Below are positions 1 to 12,699 of a stretch of DNA of 64,000 nucleotides, piece by piece (within the stretch, counting starts at the first letter, position 1; each line of letters starts with the position of its first letter). This DNA comes from Apodemus sylvaticus. Its lineage: Eukaryota > Chordata > Mammalia > Rodentia > Muridae. Location: positions 28,758,539 through 28,822,538 of the forward strand of contig NC_067488.1 of NCBI RefSeq assembly GCF_947179515.1, in the 5' to 3' direction. The translations under genes were made by a program, and so were the position numbers. The notes under the pieces were generated by a model that saw only the letters and a program-made list of their open reading frames with translations, was not told the origin of the DNA and did not search any database.

Positions 1-35
1 CTCTGGGTGTGGGCATAAAACCTTATTTGGGTACC

Positions 36-222
36 AACCAGCACTGGTTCATGCCTTTAATCTTAGCTTTTGGAAGGCAAAGGTAGGTAGATCTCTGGGT
101 TCAAGGCAGCTTGGTCTACAGAGTGAGTTCCAGGACAGCTATGGCTACACAAAGAAACCCTGTCTCAAAGCAAACAAACAATCCAACCAAGCAACAACAA
201 CATCAACCAAACAAAAACTTAT
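36..222 (+). mobile_element. B1 SINE
   Basis: 7SL-derived B1. It reads CATGCCTTTAATC near the 5' end, then GTCTACAGAGTGAGTTCCAG and the AAACCCTGTCTCAAA end, followed by an A/C-rich tail. It is moderately diverged from consensus, so probably an old, silent copy. Confidence 0.92.
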
Positions 223-2097
223 TCTAGTAAAAGGAAATGAGGAGGATTGCAGGAAAGGGACACAGTCATGGCACATTACCAAGGAGGCAGGGAAAACATG
301 GGTGGACAGATCCGGACCACTGAGGAAGGAAGGATTAAATCAGGAAATAGAACACCATAGCTGAGACCAAGGAAACAGGCTACAAGGATGGGATATAGAA
401 GTGGCTTGTATCCAATGGAATCTGAGTTCAGTACAAACCAACAGGATGTACTAAGAAGAGGCAACTGAAAATTCATTGACTTAGTAACATGGAAAACAGT
501 CTGGAAAACAAAAAACAACAAATACCTTGGCTTCTGTCTCAGAACAAAGACTCAAAGAGAGGAAAAAACTAAATTAAGTAAAACAGAGTGCCTCTTTTTA
601 GATTAGGTAATGGAACTATGAACCCAGCTTAAGGAATATATCCAAGATTTTTCTTAGCTATAGGGTAGAGAATGAGATCCTAGCAGAGGTGGTACCAACT
701 ATCTCTGTATTCTAGATTTCGATATGTCCAGTTTCCACCACAATGCGGATAAGATTCAGTTCATCCATTGATTGGACATGTTCTCTGAGCACCTGCTATG
801 TGCTCAGAGTGGGTAATGGAAGATGAGCCAATGCAATAGGAAAGCATGTTTTTACCATGCTTTAGATTCTAAGGAAATGAGCATAATGTAATAAACACAT
901 GAAGCTAAATAGGTGTGCTAAACAGACTCTTAGAAAGTCATGAAAAATGATGTACCTAAAAAGAAAAGTTCCAGACATCAAATCTAAATAAACAGACTAA
1001 GATGAGAATTTTAAGGCCACTTCACGTGGAAGAAAGTTTTGATCTCAAAAATCTCAAGAACCTCAAAACTGAACAGAATGTGGTTTTTTCTTGCATGGGA
1101 GGAGGGAGCTGAGTTAACTAAATGGTTTTTGAAGAGAGGAAGGTATGCAAGCAGGATGAGCAGGTGGTAAATTCAGGTTGTTCCAATGTTTTCCCTTTGC
1201 TGACTGGTCTGCTCTTGGGATAAACTGTTTAGGGAAGGTGGCTCAGCCAGTAATGAGTTAGTCTGAGTTAAAAGTTAAGGGAATCCAGATTTTGAGAGCC
1301 TGAGTGTAGTTTTCATCAAGCAAAAAAAAAAAAATTAAATAAATAAAAATACATTAAGTATTTCACAGTTTTATCTGGTCACAGGGAAAGTGCTCTTGTG
1401 TATTGTCAAATAAAGTAATCAATGAAGATCTCCATAGAAACTAGCCTAAGAGTAGAGTTAAACAAGGGAATAAGAGAAAGTCAAGACCTAAGAGCTGAAA
1501 AGAAGCAAAACACAGTGGTTTTTAGCAGAACAATGTTTTCAGGAAGAGGAAAAGGCATTGAGGCATCTAGGGATATATTGAGATATTCCAAATAAAATGA
1601 TGGATTCTACTTTCCAAACCTTTCTCCAAAGAAGCCTGCTATGTAACCTGGTCCTTTGCGATGTTACATTTTCATATCCTGCCACATTTTTATGAGTAAC
1701 TAGAATTGATTTCTCCATGCACTGAAATCTTTTAAGGTCTTAGGATTGCTTTAACCAATATAATGTGGCATAAGTATTGCTATCAGTGAGTTCCAGGTAA
1801 TAACACTAAGTTGTTCTTGGTAACTTTTATCTCCCTCTTGCCCTGTCACACTTCTTTTGGAATACCGACCCTCAGAATAAGGAGTTTATAGTCACTCTGC
1901 TTTGAGAATCCCAATACAGGTGGAGAAGCCATTAGTGAGCTTTGGTTCACACAGCTCCAGCCACGCTTCCAGAATGAATTATGAGGATGAGGAGTGGGCT
2001 ACCTTTAAAGTCAAACCCAAGGAACCTTCAGACAGCTACAGACTCAGCTCCTTCTGCAGTGCAATCACAGAAGAACTATGAGTGAAATGTTTGAAAC
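223..2097. other. Unique/ancient non-coding stretch
   Basis: No gene recognised. Contains an A-rich run at about 1321-1350 (poly-A followed by TAAA units) that may be the tail of a badly decayed SINE starting near 1225 (GGTGGCTCAG-like), too eroded to name. A short MIR/L2-like piece is listed separately. Confidence 0.5.
765..832. repeat. Possible MIR/L2-type ancient repeat fragment
   Basis: Contains CTGAGCACCTGCTATGTG, which resembles the conserved block of old mammalian SINE/LINE2-type repeats. Flanks are too diverged for a confident call. Confidence 0.35.
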
Positions 2098-2172
2098 TGG
2101 GGTTGGGGGTTGTAGCTCAGGGACAGAGGGTTTGTCTCTGAGTCCCTTTGACTAGCTATCAGGTACCATATA
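2098..2172 (+). mobile_element. ID-like SINE (tRNA-Ala/BC1-derived), diverged
   Basis: Starts GGGGTTGGGGGTTGTAGCTC, close to the ID/BC1 5' end with a recognisable A-box (TAGCTCAGGGA). The B-box half is poorly kept. The AAGG/GGAA tract that follows sits where the A-rich tail should be. Confidence 0.55.
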
Positions 2173-2240
2173 AAGAAGGAAGGAAGGAAGGAAAGAAGAA
2201 AGGAAGGAAAGGAAGAAGGAAGGAAGGGAAAAAGAAAGAG
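2173..2240 (+). repeat. (GGAA)n purine microsatellite
   Basis: Imperfect GGAA/AGAA units directly after the ID-like element, probably grown from its 3' tail. Confidence 0.9.
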
Positions 2241-2424
2241 CTCATCTGAAGTCAGTCAACATGTAGAAACAGATAAAGAATATCTTTAAGACATTTAATT
2301 TTGAAATGGGTTAGTACGGAGTAATACTCCACTACAATAAATAACTAGCAAATGAGTTGGAGACAAATGGACAAGGAAAAGCCTCATATAAACTGGCGAA
2401 GGATATAATGGGAGGCACATGTTC

Positions 2425-2447
2425 CACAAACAAACAAACAAACAAAA
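2425..2447 (+). repeat. (CAAA)n short tandem repeat
   Basis: About five CAAA units, too short to be informative. Confidence 0.85.
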
Positions 2448-3839
2448 AGCCTTGGGTTAGCAAATACTGGTTATGGAGTTCCCAGAAACTAGGATTATAG
2501 TACAACATAGTTTTGGACTTAGTAAAGATGTTATGGTTGAATATGTGAACAAGAGAGTCACCAGCACTTGGGGCTTTATAATCTGTGAATTAATGAGATC
2601 ACATAGGTAAGCAAGCATCCTTAGAATAGAAGAAAACATGTGTCATTTTGACCAGAATGTAGCAGAGGCCCCTTTTCAGCATCCCAAGGTGCAGTGCTGG
2701 AGAAAGGACAGAGACAATAAGATAAGCAAGACATAACAGTGGCGAATCTGGGACCTTTTGTGAAGTATTCAAAGGAGGAACAAACTTGTGCATCAACTAC
2801 TCCTGAGAAGGTTGGCTAGGACGAAAAGTGAAACTGATCTCTGTATTGTGCGGTGTGGGCTCAGTTCTCCCTCCCTAATCTTCCCTGTTCCTTCTACAAG
2901 CAGTGCAATTAAGCATTTCCTACGCATCAGGCACTTCTAAGCCTTAGAGACAGTAAGCCAAATGAAATGCTCCTTCAAGAAGTTTATGAGTACTCAACCA
3001 ATGAGACAATATTTACTGTACAATTACTACATCTAAGATACTGGGCTAAGTACCATGAGGAATAGTAATGTGAAGAGAGACACATGCTTAGCCTAATTGG
3101 AAACATTAAACGGAAGCAGAGTCTGTTAAATCCTACTATAATCAAACCCTATAAAACATTTTACTTCAATAAGTGGGGGTAGCTATGACTCTGCATTCTG
3201 TAATCAAGGAATGAGGAGCCCAATTTGGAAAAACCTAGAAAAATCTGGAAAGGTTCATGAAAATTCAGGGACAGGGACCATGTCGGTATGCAGTCGAGGT
3301 CACTAAATGGCAATCTGAGAAAAAGAAAATGGATACAGACAGTGAATCTGGAAACACAGATGAAATGGGACATGTACCTAAATGATGGAAGTCAGTAACA
3401 AAAGGACAAAATATGCATTAGTATGCAGTAATCCACGTTATGTGAAGCATCTGAAACAATTAAACCATTATTGATTTTAGGCATTCAAGGAACTTCTTGG
3501 AACACAGTCTCGAAAGAACACATGGGACTACTTTACATTTAGAAATGTATAGCCTTTTTTAATGAAAATGTTCCTCTGGACAACCAGGTTCCTTGCTTTC
3601 CTTGGACTTTCCACCAGGAACCAATATCTCTACCTTCTGGAGCCATGCCATCTTCAGAGCTCTTACTTCTGTATTGACAAGATTCCCCAAGAAAAAATGC
3701 ATCCCACTTCTCCAGAATGTCAGTCTTGTCCAACCTATGCAAACATTGAATGTAATAGGGCACATGAATAGATTATGAGACAAGAAATACACAATCGTCT
3801 GAGTAGTCACAAGGACTATCCTCTAAGACAAACACTCCA
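2448..3839. other. Unique stretch, no gene recognised
   Basis: AT-rich, no coding signature. Short frames at 3539-3810 and 3562-3778 overlap on opposite strands and have no familiar motif. A MIR/L2-like block (TTTCCTACGCATCAGGCACT) lies at about 2907-2935. Confidence 0.5.
2895..3065 (+). repeat. Possible MIR/L2-type relic
   Basis: Two short resemblances, GCATTTCCTACGCATCAGGC and later ACATCTAAGATACTGGGCTA, recall the 3' regions of old mammalian repeats. Weak evidence. Confidence 0.35.
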
Positions 3840-5330
3840 AAGAACAGGAACAGGAGGGACATACCATGTCATAAGAAAGACTAGTATCACAAATGTATAC
3901 ATGTTGCTTTACTAAATAGAGAATAACAGAAAGCATTTCCACCAAAATCAGGAACAGGGTAACAGTTCCAACTCTCTCTGTTCTTATTCAACATTATTCT
4001 CAAAGTCTACGTTAGGCCACTTAGACAAGGTAAATTGATAAAAGGACATAAAAAGAAAGGAAGAGATCAAAATATCCCTATTTGCAAACAATAGTATCCT
4101 ATACAATGCTGCCCTATACAATATCCTATACATTGAAGGATCATAAAAATAACCAGAAAAATCTTGGATTAAATAACAATTTTTACAAAGTAGCAATATT
4201 CAAAAACAAATACAGAAAAATAAGCAGCTTTTTAAAAAAAAATATGTCAACCATCAGTTCTCTGAAAAAGAAATCAGGATTCTGTTTGCCATAGCTTTAA
4301 GCAAAACCAAAACCACAAAACTAAAAGAAAACAAAAAACCAAAACAAACCAAAGTAAAAAGAAAAGAAAGCAAAGAAGAAAAAGGGAAACACCCAAGGAG
4401 ATCAGCAACAATAACAACTTTATTGCTCTGAAGAAAGACATTTTAGAGGACACTAGACAATGTGATGACATCCATTCTCATAGCTTTCAGAATTCCTATT
4501 GTGCTTGTATTCCTAAGTGCTTGTATTGCTGATCAAATCTGCCAACTCAGCAAATCCCCATTACCATTACAATGACATTCTTCACAGCACTAGAATTAAC
4601 CAGCCCCAAATACCCCAAATTACCAGAGCAACCCTTAGTAGACAAACCAATGTTGGGGCGTCACAGTACATTGTACTGGTTCAACATTAGACACACAGAC
4701 CAATGGAATTGGAGAGAGGGCCCATGATTAAGGCCACACAGCTTGCAGCAACCCAGTTTTTCTCAGAGTTGTTAAAAACATACACTGAAAGAAAACAACT
4801 TCTTCAAGAAGCGGTGCTGAGAAAACTGGATATTCACTCAGAAAAATAAAAGTAGATCTACATCTTTTGCCTTGCAAAAAAAAAACAATGCAAAACTGAT
4901 CAAAGACAACGAAAGTTCTAAAACAATGAGACTACTCTAGGAAGATATAGGTAAAATATTCCAAGATACAGGTGACATGAGGGACTTTCTGATAAAAGAT
5001 GCCAATAGCATAAGAAATAACCCTAAAAACTCATAAATGGGTTCATAACATTGCAATGCCTTTTCACTAAAAAGAAACAAAAATAAACAAACAAACAAAA
5101 CAGAGCAACAACAAGAACAAAAAAACCGAACACTAGAGTGAAGAGACAGAAAAATGGATAGTCTTTGCCAACTATACATTGAGAGGAGATTAATATGTAA
5201 GTAAATTATACAAAGAACCATAACAATCGAACACTAAAATTTATCCAATCAACAAATGATCTCTTGAACTGAAGATTCATTTCTCAAAGGAAGAAATAAA
5301 TAAAAAAGCATGCTTATAAACTCTTAAGAA
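3840..5330 (+). mobile_element. Old LINE-1 ORF2 remnant (sense), heavily mutated
   Basis: Reads as a decayed L1 ORF2: the reverse-transcriptase stretch around 4000-4180 is recognisable, with the catalytic FADD region near 4081-4095 now reading F-A-N-N, so both aspartates are lost. Later blocks (4640-5220) match downstream ORF2 with many stops. An A-rich low-complexity run at 4302-4388 interrupts it. Inactive; likely an early rodent (Lx-era) copy. Confidence 0.7.
4302..4388 (+). repeat. A-rich low-complexity tract
   Basis: AAAAC/AAAAG-type run with few T, inside the old L1 remnant. Confidence 0.8.
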
Positions 5331-5419
5331 CCTCTACTATTATTACTTCAGCAAGTGTACATATTATCAAACCACTTTTCAAATACTTGTCTTTGTATAT
5401 ATAGATTAGTGTAGCTCTC

Positions 5420-5735
5420 AGCCCACATCAGAGCAATGTCTTTTATTTTTTTCTGAGAATGACAGTTAATACAAAGATTTACATTTAGTGAAAGAGCTGA
5501 GATAAGGGATGGGAGAGTGCCCAGCTTTCGTGGGTCATGCATACCACATCCCTACCTCAAGGCTCAGTAACATCACAGAAGCAATTTGAAAAGATTGTTG
5601 GCCAGAGTCGAGGTGGGAGGGGGCGGTGGTGCCCTGGAACAGACTGGACATGAGCGGGCCGTTGTACCTATGAATTCACGGCAGCCATAGGCACTCAGGA
5701 GAAGCCAGTCACAATTCTTGAATAGGGTATAGCTA
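5420..5735 (+). mobile_element. Old L1 3' UTR fragment
   Basis: Contains CTCAAGGCTCAGTAACATC, a purine-rich GAGGTGGGAGGGGGCGG block and a GAATTCACGGCAGCC block, in the same order as related segments at 29.7 kb and 51.6 kb in this window. I recognise this arrangement as the 3' UTR of an older rodent L1, so it probably belongs with the remnant at 3.8-5.3 kb. Confidence 0.6.
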
Positions 5736-5739
5736 GCTA

Positions 5740-5838
5740 CCATCTTCCACAATGTTCCCGCTGTCTTAAAGGGGTTCACAGGGTCCTTACATAGTTCCCA
5801 CCCATCTTCCACAGTGTTCTCTGTCTTACAGGGAATGG
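5740..5838 (+). repeat. Partial 62-bp-period tandem duplication
   Basis: CCATCTTCCACAATGTTC at 5740 recurs as CCATCTTCCACAGTGTTC at 5802, and both are followed by CTGTCTTA and AGGG. Only about 35 bases of the second copy are retained. Confidence 0.6.
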
Positions 5839-6044
5839 CATAAATGTGTTGTTTATGGCTGAGCCTGCAAACGTTGCTTAGTTCCTGTATCTTGCTCAGC
5901 TAGGAGTGTCTGCAGTCACCACCATTCTTTGAAAAGGGAGGCTTCTCTGATTAAGTCTTGGAGCAACTTTTCTCTAGGTGTATAAGTACACAGAGTTAGA
6001 GGCAGTGTGCTGCTTTGCCAATTTACTTAAATACCAGTGATAAA

Positions 6045-6736
6045 TTCCTTATGTGAACCTATGACTTTCCAAGACCTGGGTTGCAGTCATATAGCACCAG
6101 GAATCAATCAGTAGGATAGAACAGAGGACCTTAATACAAGTCTACTCAACTACAACAATCTGAAAGTTGACAAAAGTGCCAACAAATACACATCAGAGAA
6201 ATGGTATCTTTAACAAATGGTGTTTGGAAACCTGAATATCAGCATGAAGGAAGAAAGCTTTTTCCTTATTCCTAGCTTTATATAAAACTCAACTCAAAGT
6301 GGATCCACAAACTCATCAGACACTAAAAATGCTAGAGACAAAGGGAGGCAGAAATAAAGCTTCAACAAATAGGCACTGCCAATGGTTCTCTGAAAAGGAT
6401 TCCAGTAGTACAGGAAATAAGACCAATGATCCAGACAAACTGTTTCATGACATTAAAAAGCTCTGTGCAATGAAGAAAATTCTCAATCAAGTGATCATTG
6501 GAATGGGAGAACCTCTCTTCTAGTGATACATCCAACAGAGGATCAAGGATGGGAATGGAAACAGAATTCAAAAAAAAAAAAAAAAGCAAACCTGAGAAAC
6601 CAAGCAATTCAATTAGAGACAAATTAATTACAGAACTAAACAAATAGTTCTCAAAAGAAGAAATATCAATGTCTAGGAAACATTTGAAAATGTCCAATGT
6701 CTTAATGCAGAGTAACACTGTTTTAAGAATTCATCT
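6045..6736 (+). mobile_element. Old LINE-1 ORF2 remnant, 5' part
   Basis: Diverged L1 ORF2 C-terminal half in sense orientation, ending where a B1 has inserted. Related sequence resumes at 6896. Multiple stops and indels; a poly-A run at 6570-6585 is internal. Non-functional. Confidence 0.7.
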
Positions 6737-6895
6737 TAGCTGGGCATGGTTACACATGCCTTTAATCTCAGTATTTCAGTGGCAGAGGGAGGTGGCTCTT
6801 TATGTGTTTGAGCCCAGCTTGGTCTACATAGTGAGCTACTAAGTGGGGAGTGGGGGCGCATTTTTCAAGGGAAAAAAAACAAAAATAAAACAAAC
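6737..6895 (+). mobile_element. B1 SINE inserted in old L1
   Basis: AGCTGGGCATGGTTACACAT start, CCTTTAATCTCAG, GAGCCCAGCTTGGTCTACAT and a tail of AAAAC units. It divides one old L1 into two pieces. Confidence 0.88.
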
Positions 6896-7345
6896 ACCCA
6901 AGATTTCATTTCAGCCCAGTCAGAATGGCTGTCATTAGGAGTACAAATGGCAGGAAATGCAGGTGTGGATTTTACTGTTAGTGGGAATGAAAACCAGTGA
7001 AGCCACTGTAGAATTAGAAACCTGTCTAGAGACCCTTAAAAAATGACCACGTGACTCAGCTATTCCACTCCTGAATATCTACCCAAATGACTCTCCCCAG
7101 CTAGCTTACAGGGCTAGCTGAACATCTGTTTCCATTTCTCTTCTATTAATGATAGCTAGAAAACAGAAGCAGCTTAGTGCCTGCCAGCTGATGAATGCAT
7201 GAGAATGTGGTGGTCCACATAGACAATGGACTTTCAGTCAGCTGCAAAGAAAAACATAATTATAAAATTCACAGGGAGATGGATGGACGTAGAAACATTA
7301 TAGTGAGTAAGGTAACCCAAATAAAAAAATACAAAAGGGGGTTTG
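6896..7345 (+). mobile_element. Old LINE-1 ORF2/3' region, continuation after B1
   Basis: Begins CAAGATTTCATTTCAGCCCA and runs through the ORF2 C-terminal region (AGTCAGAATGGCTGTCATTA). Same orientation and register as the piece before the B1. Confidence 0.7.
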
Positions 7346-7537
7346 GAGGAAGTCACCACGTGTAACTACATGTTGCTATTCCTAGAAAGTGTGGGGTACT
7401 GGATATAGTTTCTAGTCCCACGTATGAGAAACCTCCGTAGGAGTGGGTCAGGGAGTCCCTAGAAGACCCCTGTACAAGGTCTTAGTCCTTCTGTTTTTTC
7501 ATTAGAATTCGAAGAATAAGATCCTATTACGGGTGAC
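7346..7537. other. Short unassigned segment between two L1 pieces
   Basis: May be the 3' UTR of the older L1 or unique DNA. No motif recognised. Confidence 0.4.
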
Positions 7538-7962
7538 AATGGATGCAAAAAATGTGGTATATATACACAATGGGGTACTATTCAGCCATTAGAAACAATG
7601 AATTCATGAAATTCTTAGGCAAATGGATGGAGCTGGAGTACATCATACTAAGTGAGGTAACCCAGACTCAAAAGATCAATCATGGTATGCACTCACTAAT
7701 AAGTGGATATTAGCCTAGAAAACTGGAATACCAAAAACATAATCCACACATCAAATGAGGTACAAGAAGAACAGAGGAGTGGCCCCTTGTTCTGGAAAGA
7801 CTCAGTGAAGCAGTATAGGGCAAAACCAGAACGGGGAAGTGGGAAGGGTTGGGTGGGAAAACAGGGGGAGGGAAGGGGACTGATGGGACTTTCGGGGAGT
7901 GGGGGTCTAGAAAAGGGGAAATCACTTGAAATGTAAATAAAAAATATATCGAAAAAAACCCA
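7538..7962 (+). mobile_element. Young rat-type LINE-1, 5'-truncated 3' end
   Basis: Carries the last about 50 ORF2 codons (ending in a frame through ATGGTATGCACTCACTAATA), then a G-rich 3' UTR (AGGGGGAGGGAAGGGGACTG) and the terminal GAAATGTAAATAAAAAAT with an A-rich tail. Little diverged. I see no clear target-site duplication. This 3' end is my main evidence for rat. Confidence 0.92.
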
Positions 7963-9039
7963 AAAACAACACATTGTCTTTTAAAGCAAATGCCCATAGG
8001 TTCAGAGCTGGGAACTTCCAGTGTGCTATTTAGCATTCAGACCACCAGAGGGTGCTGAGTGGACTACTGGGGAAAAACAGGCATTATGGGTCTTGCAAGC
8101 CAGGACCACTATTAACCAGAAGTCCAAGGGGGAATAGTAGTGCAATAGTAGCTTGACTCAGGTGAGCGAGCATAGCCAACTGTTCTCTGCTTGGATTTGG
8201 GATCGGCTCTGTGAGTGGAGGGGGAGGGCTGTGACCCACACCGAACACTTTTAAGTCATTTTCAACCTTCATCTTATTCAGACTCTTTTGTCCTATCCTG
8301 TAACTTGGAGAACTCTTTTGCTTTGCAGTCCCATGCCTTTAAAAATATGAACTAAGCACTCACAGTGGGGGTAACTGAAATAATAACACAGCTCAGTATT
8401 GATCCTCACAAAGCTCGCGGTCTCCCGGATGATCGAGGCATTGATCTAAATCATTGTGGCCAAAATAAAATAGCAAATGCTGTGCGGTTGCAAGTAACTT
8501 ACTGAGTTCTTCATTTCTGAGGCTTAGTTATTGGCATGCGTCTTGGTGTTAGATAAACTGGCCAAATTAAAATGTGTAATATTTACTAATTGTTTCCTAA
8601 ATACTTTTATGGTTTCTACAATTTTTGAAAAAAAGTTATTTATTTTGTAATTATCTTTTTAGTGTTCGTCATTTTGTGTATTCATCTTCCCTCTTTTGAT
8701 TTCTTTAAATTTTTTTTCTTATTTGCTACACATTTCAAGTAAGGGTAGGAATATTGCAAAGTTATTCCCTTAGTCATAGTAATGGGGGGGATTTACACAT
8801 TCTTGTGGGTTAATTGATCATTCAGTATTCCTATGTTATATTTTAAGGGCATTTCATTTTTTTGCATAAAGCACATCTCTAGATCTTTTTGGATGAGACT
8901 TCATTACACTTTATTTTGAAATTTAGAAGTGATCCCTTTTAATTGAAGTCACCAAGGTGTTCACAATAAATGTGATAATGGACACATTTTCCATTGCCTC
9001 TTAATTCTATATATTTATGTACTTATCTTTATTTATGTA

Positions 9040-9040
<1 letters not shown>
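7963..9040. other. Unique AT-rich stretch
   Basis: No gene recognised. A small CpG cluster (CTCGCGGTCTCCCGGATGAT, 8413-8432) stands out from the AT-rich surroundings but has no accompanying promoter or coding signal. Confidence 0.5.

Positions 9041-9073
<33 letters not shown>
9041..9073 (+). repeat. (TG)n microsatellite
   Basis: About 16 uninterrupted TG units. Confidence 0.97.
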
Positions 9074-9076
<3 letters not shown>

Positions 9077-11873
9077 ATAATGGGTACTTTAAAACTCTTT
9101 CCTTCCCTTTTAAATGGACTTAAAAAATAATGTAGCTCATCTAATTTTTCTTATGCTTTAAAATAGTGATAGGTTTTTTTTTTAAGGACTCTTTCTATAT
9201 TTTAAAAGGAGTGTTTTTATTTTAGCCATCAAACCACATCTATTGTGAGAAACAGGGATCTAGGCAGCTTCCTGGCCTCGGTTTGTGCTAGTGGATACCT
9301 GTGAGCACAGGTCTGTCTACAAGTACAAGTATCCTCAGGTGCTTTCTATTGGAGTATCCTGGTGCGTTAATTAGTGGAAAAGGCACGTAGGGACCATGCC
9401 AATTCTGTGTTCCAGATGTCTTACTCAGTACTCCCATGATGAAGGATGCATTAGTAAATTCACTTCTGTTCCAAGAGCCCTTTCTACACAAGTGCAGTGT
9501 GTAGGAACAAACTGCACACAGCACACTAACATATATGCTTTTATGTGAACATGTCATTAGTACAACTTAAAGTCTCCAGCTTCTGTAGACATGAAGGAGA
9601 TGTTGCAGAAAGAAGTATTCGGGAGTCTACTGAACTCTATTTTGATAAAGGCAAAAACCTCTCTAAAGATACAGAGATGACATGTAGGGAAACACCTTTA
9701 CTTGTTGCTATCAGGTGAGTAGAAAATTGAGGTTGCTCTGGCATCTGGGATTGTGTGGGTTAGAGGTCCTGCAGACCCGAGCTAGCTTAAGAGACAGTGG
9801 AAACAGGGTCATGGCGCAGGGACCAAGGTATTCTTGCTTTGCAAGAATGGCCGCTTTTCTGAAGAAAATTGAAGGGTGTGATCAACTATTGAAAATTCTC
9901 TTTTCAGAATGTGGGAAATACACAACTCTGAGAATGTACTTTTTTGTGGTTTGGAGATAAGATGTAAACATGGGAGGGGTGCTTGAGGCTTTCAGCTTGT
10001 TTTTCTTCTTCGCAGAAATGTTTTTAGCCCTTTATGCCATTGTACTCCGTGAAAAAAAAAATGCCACCAGAAACCAGCTTTTCCCAGCGCAGCTGTAGGA
10101 AAAAGATGCCCAGATGAGGCTGAGGCATTTGATTGACAGTCTCTGCCTAATTCCCTATAAAGCCTGAGAGGGGACCCCACAGGCTTTGTCACCTCAAAGG
10201 CAACTTCAGTCTAGAAGCAAAAAGAGGGAATCTTGCAATCTCATTTTATAAATGGATATAACCCAAATGGATGGAGGAACAGTGTGCAGATGTAAGAAAA
10301 TCATCTCTAAACTGTTGGTGCAAATGGGCAAAGAACTGGGCAAAAAAGCTGTCCATGGCTGCAGAATTTTATAGCTCTAGCTAAGTACTGCTAGGGAGAA
10401 GGGTGGCTTAATACTTCTTAAAATCAGCTTTCCTCACTTGTTTAATCTCTTAAAATAACAGGTACCCATAACTATTCTAAGAAAGATAGATGACAATCTA
10501 ATTAAGCATGTATGTTTATAAAACTATAAAGAGGCAAAATTATTAGTATTCCTAAGACTCAATGTAATTTTATTGTATATATCTCAAACCATTAGCAGAA
10601 AAATTTAATCCATCAGAGACTCATTCTTTCATAAAATCTAACAGTGAATTAGTAGAAAATTGAAAAGGATAAATTATAAATATCTTACTTATTATATTTA
10701 CTACACAATCATTTCTGCTATGAAGGTTTCTGTAGAGTTATTCTCTATTTGGGGAATAAACTCTTGACTCAAAATCTAAAATTCATGGATGTGCTTTAGT
10801 TTGGAGAGTTGAATAGTATCATTCATTCTTTTAGTATTCTAAAAGAATGTTGTATAAAATCTATTAAGCACATGTTTATTTAAATCTTTCTCCATTTCTC
10901 TATATCAGTATTCTGTGTATTCCATCTGTCCATCTGGCTATTATCTATGTATGGATACACATATCTCTCCATGATTATCTATATTCTATCATTTTTCTTT
11001 ATATATCTATATTCCTTTCTATATCATCATTTACCTTCACCTTGGGTAATATTAATTTCCTGATTTCAAATCTTATACTTACACACTATTCTTTTAGGTT
11101 TTTTCTAATTAATTTAACTTAAGCCACAATAGCTTCTTACACTGATGGAGTACATGCTGGCTAGCAAGGGTCTCCAGCAATCCTCTGTGCCATGTGTGGG
11201 ATGTTGGAAAGCCTGGCTTGGCTCTAGATGCTGAATGGTCTCCTTCAGCAAACTTTTAAGTAAAGAGTAGAAGTCACACTAAAAAGTGAATCTGTTTACT
11301 TTGTAGGTGTATTCTTTATTGGTGTAAATCTTTGGGGTAATGTGTTGATGGTCAGAAATTCCTTTACGCATGTTTTAGTTTATAACTCAATGATTTGGCA
11401 GTGGAATTCCTAACTGACTAGCTCCATTTCATCATGTTAGGGCTTCCTTAAAAAGGAATACAGAATTTATTTTCAAAAATGACAGTCCACTGGGGTTTGT
11501 TCTTGAACTACTTATTCTACTTTTTGAAGATGAGGGACTTATTTACCAGTCTTTTCAAGCCCTCAAGACTTTAGTCTGTTTCTATGACATATCCAAAGTA
11601 AAATGAAATAACCAATCTGGTACCCACTGCTCATTTTAATTACTCTGGTTATCACATATTTGTGTTGATTTTCTGAAATCAGTCACCTGCTCTAATTCTT
11701 AGAGGCAAATATAGCATCATTAATATTGATATTACTAACTTTCTTCCCGGGTCTAAGTAGAATTATATTCTTATATTTACAGAGGAAGAAAAATGTTTTT
11801 GTTCTTCCTTTACAGGGTTTTAGCGCTCTGTGACCAAAGACAGATTAACAAGAGAAATAAATAGAAGTTTTCG
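9074..11873. other. Unique stretch, no gene recognised
   Basis: No repeat I can name. The frames at 9288-9557 and 9715-9960 lack any recognised domain, and I do not call them. A degenerate ATCT-rich area lies at 10905-11035. Confidence 0.5.
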
Positions 11874-12073
<200 letters not shown>

Positions 12074-12681
12074 TCAGAGAGGAGACTTAAAAACTTTTGG
12101 TTCGAGCTGTGAATTCCATAGCATTTTAGCCAATGAAGGTTGTGTCTTTTGGAGAAATGTAAGACAATAGAAAGGATGTAGGGACTCTTGAGAAGAAACC
12201 CTGGGAAGACAAATGTTTGGTACTTGAGGGAAGGTGAACTTGGCTAGTGAAGTCTGTGACACAGGAAAACTCTTGTTTCTGGTTTAAGTTGGTAAGGATT
12301 TGAAGTTGTTTCTGGCATGGAACTTGGTGAAGAAGGAAGGGCAGGCATCTGCATGCGTTTGTTATTTATTTATTTTTTGACAAAATCAAGGACATACAGA
12401 GTTTGCTTAGACCTTAAACTCTTGGCCAGAATAACTATTATATCAAACCAACATGTTTGGGAACAGCAAGTTCTGCTATCCTTCACATAGAAAGCGGTAA
12501 AAGTTAAAAATTAGGGGAAGATTCTTGTCTTTCAGCATTACTCCTAGGAGAGGAAAGTCAATGATAATGTATTATTAATGCACACTTGATTTACTATCTA
12601 GGGCTTTAAAAGTAGTATGCAATAAAATCACATCCCTAGTTGTACAAAAATAGTTTGATGTTTTTATTTATTTGCAAATAA

Positions 12682-12699
12682 TTATAATAATTATTATAA
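12682..12699. repeat. 18-bp perfect AT palindrome
   Basis: TTATAATAATTATTATAA reads the same on both strands, in a strongly AT-rich context (12655-12775). Confidence 0.9.

Noticed and set aside
2098..2172. A tRNA gene
   Set aside because: Only the A-box half is kept and no cloverleaf can be drawn; it fits an ID-type SINE.
3539..3810. Overlapping frames on both strands in unique DNA
   Set aside because: Two frames per strand are open together, consistent with low stop density by chance.
9288..9960. Frames at 9288-9557 (minus) and 9715-9960 (plus)
   Set aside because: Lengths expected by chance, no homology recognised and no supporting signals.
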